Shown here piece after piece: positions 57,608 through 64,000 of a DNA stretch of 64,000 nucleotides. Under the pieces are notes generated by a model, which was given only the letters and a program-made list of their open reading frames with translations, searched no databases and was not told the DNA's origin. This DNA is from Trichopria drosophilae (Eukaryota; Arthropoda; Insecta; Hymenoptera; Diapriidae): NCBI GenBank assembly GCA_030407085.1, contig CM059582.1, forward strand, positions 70,389,501 to 70,453,500. The letters are read 5' to 3'. The position numbers and the translations under genes were made by a program. Each line of letters opens with the position of its first letter. Position 1 is the first letter of the stretch.

Positions 57608-58154
57608 TTAAAATCCGAATCGAACCAGAAAATGCCCAAACCGTCGTCGGCGTTCGTAACCGCCCGCAACCGCAACGTCAACAACCGAGTCCGTGAGGTC
57701 ACAAAACCTTACGATGCGCAGGATATTATTAAGGGCGCCAGGCATGCCGAAGCATACCGAATTTATAGGCGCGCGTCGCAAGCTGATGGTGTGCTCGCTA
57801 TGCTCAGCCCCGAGATCCCCTCGGCACGGTAGAGGGCGGTATTCATGCGAAATCAAAACTGAAACCAAAATTCGGCGATATAAAATGGCGGGCACAACCA
57901 ACGAAGACGGGTTCAAAACTACGACTACGTCATTCGAGGTCCTAGACGTTGTCCCTCGGCAGAGGCACGGCAGGAACTTCCTAATCGCGGTGCCTTGCGA
58001 CGGACTCAACCAGGACTTTTCGGACGCCTTCCCCGTCGACGAACTCAGCGAGGACTTCCAACACGCATTGCCTTGTGACGGACTCGAGCGGGACTTTATA
58101 CGCGGTGCCCCGCGAAAACTCGGCCAAGGGACGACTAGTTCACCGTCCAACTAA
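57608..58154. other. GC-richer segment open on both strands, product unknown
   Basis: Frames of 153 codons (plus, 57,693-58,154) and 180 codons (minus, 57,608-58,150) overlap almost fully. The plus frame contains repeats of the type 'PCDGLNQDFSDA', 'PVDELSEDFQHA', 'PCDGLERDFIRG', encoded by a 39-40-bp tandem DNA repeat. There is no family match and no splice or start context that decides between strands. The openness of both strands is more easily explained by GC content and the internal repeat than by two genes. Confidence 0.35.
57951..58110. repeat. 39-40-bp tandem repeat, three to four copies
   Basis: 'CCTTGCGACGGACTCAACCA' at 57,991, 'CCCCGTCGACGAACTCAGCG' at 58,031 and 'CCTTGTGACGGACTCGAGCG' at 58,070, each followed by GGACTT. 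A weaker copy precedes them. The period is about 13 codons. Confidence 0.75.
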
Positions 58155-59006
58155 AACTCAATATTCAAACCCTACGACTCCATAGCAATAACGCACAAAA
58201 AAAACCCAAACGGAACTGAGCCACCCATAAATTCTACGAATATATTGAATAATGCGGATCGATATTAAATCTAGAAAGCGCGCCCTGTTCTGACGAAGCT
58301 TTAAATCAAAATGTAGGTTGCCCATTGAGGGCCGAGAGCCTTCGAAGTATAAGAATGCAAAAAAAAACACGAGACGCACACAGACCCAGTCAGGTCAGCT
58401 GATTTCACGGAGAGAACTCTGTTGATTTTTTTTTCATTGGCCTCTATGTGCCACAATCGCAACACTTTAAGGTATGTGTAGTGAAACTATAGCTACTTGG
58501 TCGATAAAGTCATTTCCAAATATAACAAAAAAATTAAAGAATTATACTAAACGACTTGTATCAGTTCATTTTATTGTAACAAAAAATCAGCGAAATCGGT
58601 TCAGAATCGAGTAAGATTTTGCAAGAATAGATTTTGGTAATATTTCTACATTTTCTGTTGTTACCAATGATATTTGCTTTTATCAATTTACTTTGACCTC
58701 TGACGATTTCCGTCGTGACGTTCCGCAAGAAGGTCCGCGCATTCAGAAAACATATATATGTTATGTTTTGTGTATCGGAATGTCTATTTCCAAGCACAGC
58801 AATATACGAAACGTCTCACCTTGCGCGTATAAACCCAGCATTTTTAGTATATCGTGTATAGACAAGATTATTCAAGAACTTTCTGGCTACAGATAGTCTC
58901 TTCAGTTGAGCTACGCAGGACACGGTCAAGCCTTTTCAAAGTTCAGTGTTTTCACCACTTCTTGAGTTGTGTACAAAATTAAACATAAAATCGAGGCTAT
59001 GACCAT
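58155..59006. other. No gene recognised
   Basis: AT-rich with scattered short frames. No repeats or splice-bounded open segments seen. Confidence 0.4.
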
Positions 59007-59180
59007 CCGAGTAAAAAAAATGTATCTCTGAAAGATCTTTCCGAGATTTCGCGGGTTTAATCTCGTAAAGATCTCGCTACTGGGACGGAGCGAGATTGTT
59101 GCGAGATGAACAAAAAGGTTAATATCGTATGTTAAAATTATCGATTAAAAATAAAATATTTAAATGAAAAAAAAAAAATT

Positions 59181-59248
59181 GTCACTGTCGGGATTCGATC
59201 CCGGACCTTTTGTTCTTGAAGCTGGAACTCTAACCACTCGGCTAGACA
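59181..59248 (-). ncRNA. tRNA-like unit in left arm
   Basis: The minus strand shows a box A-like TAGCCGAGTGGTTAGAGT and a box B-like GGTCCGGGATCGAATCCCG, followed by CAGTGAC and a T-run that could end RNA polymerase III transcription. The anticodon arm is not a standard 5-bp stem and the acceptor ends do not pair, so it is tRNA-derived and not a functional tRNA gene. Confidence 0.5.
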
Positions 59249-59337
59249 TTCATTTTAGGAAGGATAACAAATGACACGTATTTGAGTGAATCATTGATAT
59301 TCGGCATTGATATGTGTCATTTGTTATATGACAGTAA

Positions 59338-59411
59338 ATTACTGGCTAGCAGAGTGGGTAGAGTTGCCGCTTCAAGACCGAAAGGTCCCGGGATCGAATC
59401 CCGACAGTGAT
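59338..59411 (+). ncRNA. tRNA-like unit in right arm
   Basis: Box A-like TAGCAGAGTGGGTAGAGT and box B-like GGTCCCGGGATCGAATCCCG, then CAGTGAT and a run of T's. ATTACTG at the 5' side can pair with CAGTGAT at the 3' side as a 7-bp acceptor-like stem with one G-T pair, better preserved than in the left unit. The anticodon arm is irregular. Confidence 0.5.
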
Positions 59412-59584
59412 ACATTTTTTTTTTTATTTAAATATTTTATTTTTAATTGATAATTTTAACATACTATATTAACCTTTTTGTTCATCTCGCAACAATCTCG
59501 CTCCGTCCCAGTAGCAAGATCTTTACGAGATTAAACCCGCGAGATCTCGGAAAGATCTTTCAGAGATACATTTTTTTTACTCGG

Positions 59585-60682
59585 GCAGAGGCAAACCCCT
59601 TCCCCTCCCCCCATAACCAACAAAAAGGTAAATAACCTTTTCTTTGAAAATTTACTGTATGCATTTTGCATAGAATTTTGTAATCTGCAAGAATATAACT
59701 TATATTAATGCAATATCTGTTTGATATTTTCAACTAATTACATTTATTAGGTTTCTTATGTTTAAAATAAATTCAATTATAAAAGCAATACTGTAAAACA
59801 AGATGCAGGCACTCCTAAGAAATCTGTTTAGGAAATTTGTAAGAATGAAAATTATATAAATGCAATATCTGTTTCATGTGATCAATTAATTAATTTTCTT
59901 TTTTATCAAACGTATGCCATACTAAAACATTTGCTAGGTTTCTTATTTAACAAAGAAAATACTAAGAACCAGTTTAATAAAAAACTAAACTGATGAAATT
60001 GTCATTGCGTTAACAAAAATCATATTGTTACATTTATCGACTGGTACTTTAAAAACAGATTTTTTTATGGTATTTATTTAAGTGGTTTTATGTAATATAT
60101 GTGTATGTATATTAAGAGTATCTGTTCATAATGTATTATTTTTCCCAGCTAATATAATATAATATTTAAAAATTCGGTATATTATTATCACTTACGTATA
60201 ATATAGACGATTTTTAATCGTATATAAATAAGATTTCTTTTATTTTGTGATATTATTAGAATTAATATTAACAAACAAAATTTAAAAGAGCGGAATTGTT
60301 TTTGAATAATTTTAGATATTATTGAAGATATTATATTTATTTGTGCTTCACACTACGTGTGCTTTGTAACGTAGCGTGAAGCTACGTAAACACGTTACAG
60401 CTGTGGATCTGCGCGAGAATCAGTCGAAAGACATACTGCAGGGCCTATAATGGGAGGATTGTCGATCGTGGCGCTGATTCTTTTTGGCACTGTTGCTTGC
60501 GGGGGTCATATCAGTGGGGTAAATGGAGGGACTGCTATAGTGGTCAAATTAACTGGGGTCTTACACGTATTTTTACTTTGGGAGCAGACTTTCTTCAGTT
60601 CTTTACAATCATATTTTGTAAAACATTTTTGTATTATTAACTAATTACGTAACTGTTAATTATTTTCCTACTTTTCACTTCT
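59585..60682. other. Gene-free AT-rich stretch
   Basis: 'TAAGAATATAACTTATATTAATGCAATATCTGTTTGATATTTTCAACTAATTA'-like sequence occurs twice (about 59,690 and 59,840), a diverged ~155-bp direct duplication. 60,355-60,400 has a short dyad around TAGCGTGAAGCTACG. A 64-codon ORF at 60,450 is not convincing. Confidence 0.4.
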
Positions 60683-60686
60683 TTAA

Positions 60687-61320
60687 CCCATTAACATCAA
60701 AAAGGACATTTTTCAGGATCCAATTTCAATAGAGAATTTCGTAATAGAACCGAAGTTAAAAAAATTGAAATAAACATATCCTACTATTTTCGAGATCGCT
60801 CTTTTCAATGGTGCAGTCCAAATATGTCTAAACTTTCAATTTGTTTATAATTTTGGCATAAGTAAATAAAAGATATGATTTTTTTCAGGGAAATTTTTGT
60901 TTAAATTCAACTTCTTCCCGAATATCGGGTTTAAAAGGACTTAAAATGTATCAGAATCGTGGACGCGATAGTTGTACTTAAAAGTTATGCTGGTGGATTT
61001 TTTAAATTTGTGGTTGCGCGACCATGATGGCGGCCTAATCGAGAATATTCTTCCCAAATATTCGCGTATTCAAATCTAGCATGTTTTGAAAAAGAATCTA
61101 GGTGAGACAAAAACGTGTTATTACGTTTTTGGGGTCGCTGATCACGAATCTGAAGTCCGAGTTTTTAAATTCAAAACGGCGGATCAAATATGGCGGTCGA
61201 AACTTCGTTAATTGCCTCTATTTTAATGATACTTAGTACTAGGGAGTCATTAAGGTCGCTGATCACAAATCTGAAGTCAAAATTTTGAGATTCAAAATAT
61301 CAGATTCAATTCGCCGGAAG
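60687..61320 (+). repeat. Left long terminal inverted repeat
   Basis: Contains the paired words AGAATCTAGGTGAGACAAAA, GGTCGCTGATCACAAATCTG and TTGAATCTGA-type ends, all found in inverted form at 63,330-63,916. Confidence 0.8.
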
Positions 61321-61633
61321 AAAATGAGAATCGCAGAAAACTATGTTTTTTGAACGTCCAGTTTCTCGCAAGAGAAGTGTCTCGTCGGAAAGGCTAAGTA
61401 CGCAGGGGTAAATACACTGACAGTTTTCCTAAGGTGTCATTAGCCCATTTAAGATTTCCTTTTACTAGGAATTCGTTTCCTTCATACCTATACGCCTTCT
61501 CGCATCATTTACTTAACATTTTATACAAAATATATACACGAGATTTATATAGTCCTAGATACTTTTTAAAAGTTTTTCTCAAATGTTACGCATAAGAAAA
61601 AAGGAAATACTAAAATATCATGCAATGGTCGTA

Positions 61634-62845
61634 TAGAAACAGCCGAAGAAAATGATTATATCGAATCAGTAGGGGAGACTGGGGTTAATTGACGGTTGGG
61701 GCACATTGACGGATTGCACTTTTCTCGAATTCTGCATATTAGAAAATTATATGCATCATATAGTATATTCATTGTGCCCAGCTTCATCGCGTTGCCATAG
61801 TAACGCTTTGTTTATGGAACTAAATTTGGTTATAATTCGGACTGATTGATTTGGCATACGAATTGTAACTATTTATTTTCGAGTAGATAAGCATTTTTCT
61901 CCGTGTTGCGACCGATAACAAAGTATGTATTTATACGTTAAGCTTCCTGTACCTTCACTGCACAAAACCACTGTGAGAAGTATTGTAAAATTTGTATATA
62001 TCATTACGGAAATTACGTTTTAACTTATAAACTCGGGATGGGGCAGGTTGGCGGGTTTTGCATGGCGCACATTGGCGGTATCATAATTGCATGTACAATA
62101 TATTCTTATTGCAGAGAATGTTTCGAAACTGAAACAACAGGCAAAGAGGCGACAGAAAAAATACTAAATTATAAAGAAACATTTAAGAAACTAGTTATAT
62201 ATTAATTTAATACAAAAATTGTTCAAAAATATTGTTTAATGGATGGAAGTAATGACAAATATTAATAAATAATATACTAAAAAATTGTTTTTTCTGTAAA
62301 AGTGCGAAATGTATGTTTTATTTATAAAAGTATGCATAGTCGACAATAGCCACAAAAGAGAATGGCGGTATTCATACAAAAAACATCTCGGTTAACGTAT
62401 TTTTATTGCATGAAAGAAAATGAAGCGAAAGCCAGAGATTTGATTTACTTATTACATCTTGCCGGAGTATTATGAATTCACATATTCAATAAAACACCAG
62501 TTTTTATCAACCGCCAATTAGCCCCATTGCACCCGCCAATGTGCCCCACGTGTGGGGTGTATTGGCGGTTTTGAACTTGCCGATTATTTGGTCTTTTTCT
62601 TTCTTTTTAACAATACGAATGAAATATTACAAAAGGCATTTTTTTGCTGGATCGTATACCTTCAAAATGGTATATTGTATTAACCGAATTATAATGTATA
62701 CCATTTTATAGAAATAGATTAACAATTTTACCGACAACTAACCCCGTCTCCCCTATATATTCCTAATGTCGAATGCTCCGATGAATCCGATATCATTAAT
62801 AAAGACGAATCTGGTAAATATTTATTTACTGATGAAAGTGATTAA
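61634..62845 (+). pseudogene. Acidic N-terminal-like remnant, piggyBac-type, interrupted
   Basis: 'TAEENDYIES' (about 61,640-61,669) resumes as 'YIPNVECSDESDIINKDESG' then 'KYLFTDESD' and a stop (62,756-62,845) once the 1.08-kb nested element and one TA are set aside. An acidic, Asp/Ser-rich N-terminus is typical of piggyBac transposases. The catalytic region was not found, so the element is non-autonomous. Confidence 0.5.
61672..62753. mobile_element. Nested 1.08-kb TA-flanked inverted-repeat element
   Basis: It begins GGGGAGACTGGGGTTAATTG and ends with ACTAACCCCGTCTCCCC, inverted with few differences, and is flanked by TA on both sides (61,670-61,671 and 62,754-62,755). Further inverted words (GGGGCACATTG / CAATGTGCCCC and CCGCCAAT / ATTGGCGG) lie deeper inside. 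No transposase is seen. TA flanks suggest a Tc1/mariner-mobilised non-autonomous element. Confidence 0.8.
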
Positions 62846-63329
62846 AAAATTCTTATAACTTATCCTTCTATGTCCTATAAAAATATTTTAAAGAATTAAG
62901 TCTCAAAAAAAAACAAAAATACAAGTTGATTATATAATTGGGTAAATGATGAAAAAATATATGATGAGTTATTATATGATATTTTTTATTTACTATTGTT
63001 AGTAGAGATGATAAAAATAAAATAATATCGAGTTCTTCGTACCAAGTAATTGAATTATTTTTTTCAAATAATTTAAAAAAATGTGTAATTTATGCTACTG
63101 CACGAAATGAACGTGAGCATTCTTTAGACCTTTCAAATATTTTTTTTTTTATAAGGAAAATCTGTGATAAGGGTTGGAGGGTTCGGAAAATGTTAACTAT
63201 TTTCAATGAAAAATATAATGCAATTGCAAACTATTCACAACTGTGTGTAAAATTGATATGCAATATCTATTATCATCCGACATATTCGCATGTTGTTTTG
63301 AGTTCGTAGAGTTTGTCGTATGAAATCAG

Positions 63330-63916
63330 CTTTGCCATTTTGAATCTTTAAATTCTGACTCCAGATTTGTGATCAGCGACCTTAATTACCCCTTAGTACT
63401 AAGTTTAATAAAAATAGAGGCGATTAACGCATTTTCGCCCGCCATATCGTATCCCCCATTTTGAATTTCAAAATTCTGACTTCAGATTCGTGTTACGCGA
63501 CCTCAAAAACGTAAGAACACGTTTTTGTCTCACCTAGATTCTTTTTCGAAACATGCTATATTTGCATACGCGAATATCTGGGAAGAATATTCTCGATTAG
63601 GCGCAACTGCAAATTTAAAAATTCCACCAGCATAACTTTTAACTACAATAATCGCGTCCACGATTCTGATACATGTTAAATCATTTTAACCCGATATCCG
63701 GGATAGAAGTTGAATTTGAACAAAAATTCCCCTGAATAAATCGTATTTTTTATTTATCTATGCCAAAATTATAAATAAATTGAAATTTTAGACATATTTG
63801 GACAGCACCGTTAAAAAGAGCGACCTCGAAAATAGTACGATATGTTTCCTCGGTTTTATTACGAAATTCTCTATTGAAATTGGATCCTGAAAAGTGTCTT
63901 TTTTGACGTTAATGAG
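63330..63916 (-). repeat. Right long terminal inverted repeat
   Basis: Inverted counterpart of 60,687-61,320, ending at TTAA (63,917-63,920). Confidence 0.8.
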
Positions 63917-64000
63917 TTAAATATAGATAAAATGATTGTAGTAGTGAATTGTATGGCATATATCTATGGTGAATTGGTATATCTTTGCACCCAAATTAAA

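Larger units (their letters stand above)
59007..59584. repeat. Near-perfect 578-bp palindrome with tRNA-like arms
   Basis: Arms of roughly 255-280 bp (CCGAGTAAAAAAAATGTATC inward, and its complement ending at 59,584) match with few substitutions. Both include AGATCTTTCCGAGAT, TGGGACGGAGCGAGATTGTT and a tRNA-like block next to a poly-A/T run. Even the centre is palindromic (ATAACAAATGACAC ... GTGTCATTTGTTAT). A foldback element, or two tRNA-derived SINE-like units fused head to head, would fit. Confidence 0.8.
60687..63916 (+). mobile_element. TTAA-flanked piggyBac-like element with ~600-bp inverted repeats
   Basis: It starts CCCATTAACATCAAAAAGG and ends with the near-complement TTTTTGACGTTAATGAG, with TTAA on each side (60,683-60,686 and 63,917-63,920). 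The left arm to about 61,320 and the right arm from about 63,330 match inverted with scattered differences. TTAA duplication and C-rich ends are hallmarks of piggyBac. The interior has a short acidic coding remnant (61,634-62,845, interrupted) and otherwise decayed AT-rich sequence. Confidence 0.75.

Noticed and set aside
59181..59411. Two functional tRNA genes
   Set aside because: Box A and box B are present, but anticodon arms are irregular and the left unit's acceptor ends do not pair. They are better described as tRNA-like parts of a repeat.
60450..60644. 64-codon ORF with a hydrophobic, signal-peptide-like N-terminus
   Set aside because: Isolated in AT-rich sequence, without family resemblance, splice context or conserved features. 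Chance is likely.

Overview
The window is an insect nuclear genome segment that is mostly transposable elements, with very little host coding sequence. The element mix (BEL/Pao, copia, Jockey/CR1-, R1- and R2/NeSL-like non-LTR elements, Tc1/mariner, Mutator-like, a piggyBac-like element) and the spliced exons show an animal, almost certainly an arthropod. A hymenopteran such as an ant is my best guess, but that is inference. No bacterial, organellar or CRISPR features were seen.

Layout. 44-2,760: decayed Jockey/CR1-like non-LTR element (minus). 4,341-4,985: two families of short tandem repeats. 5,825-16,029: a Russian doll. A decayed BEL/Pao element is split by a DNA transposon with long terminal inverted repeats and a transposase of a family I cannot name. 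That transposon was itself hit by a 2.25-kb LTR-type insertion and by a 781-bp solo LTR, each with a target-site duplication. A Mutator-like transposase pseudogene lies beside it before the BEL/Pao coding sequence resumes. 16,396-27,484: a second BEL/Pao element whose 4.4-kb body is present twice in tandem. The copies are separated by 500 bp of an exactly periodic 16-bp A(C)15 array, and both lack the reverse transcriptase core. 28,298-28,483: a clean host exon resembling UNC-79. 33,059-36,905: R1-like and R2/NeSL-like fragments, including a small internally deleted element with a 15-bp target-site duplication. 39,891-40,918: Tc1/mariner-like transposase. 42,265-46,820: nearly intact copia element (minus) with matching LTRs and a 5-bp target-site duplication.

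47,049-48,440: three likely exons of a host gene on the minus strand, coding for an acidic, lysine/glutamate-rich protein. 48,890-49,560: about five copies of a ~122-bp satellite-like repeat. 50,747-57,067: a third BEL/Pao element (minus), nearly full length with three in-frame stops and one frameshift. 59,007-59,584: a near-perfect palindrome whose two arms each carry a tRNA-like box A/box B unit. 60,687-63,916: a TTAA-flanked, piggyBac-like element with ~600-bp terminal inverted repeats, interrupted by a 1.08-kb TA-flanked element.

The genes do not form a pathway. The window records successive insertions, whose order can be read from target-site duplications and from reading frames that are restored when an insertion is removed. 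The most unusual structures are the A(C)15-bridged tandem BEL duplication (possibly an assembly artefact), the unnamed DNA transposon, the tRNA-like palindrome and the long-armed piggyBac-like element. Several frameshifts sit in homopolymers, so some could be sequencing errors.
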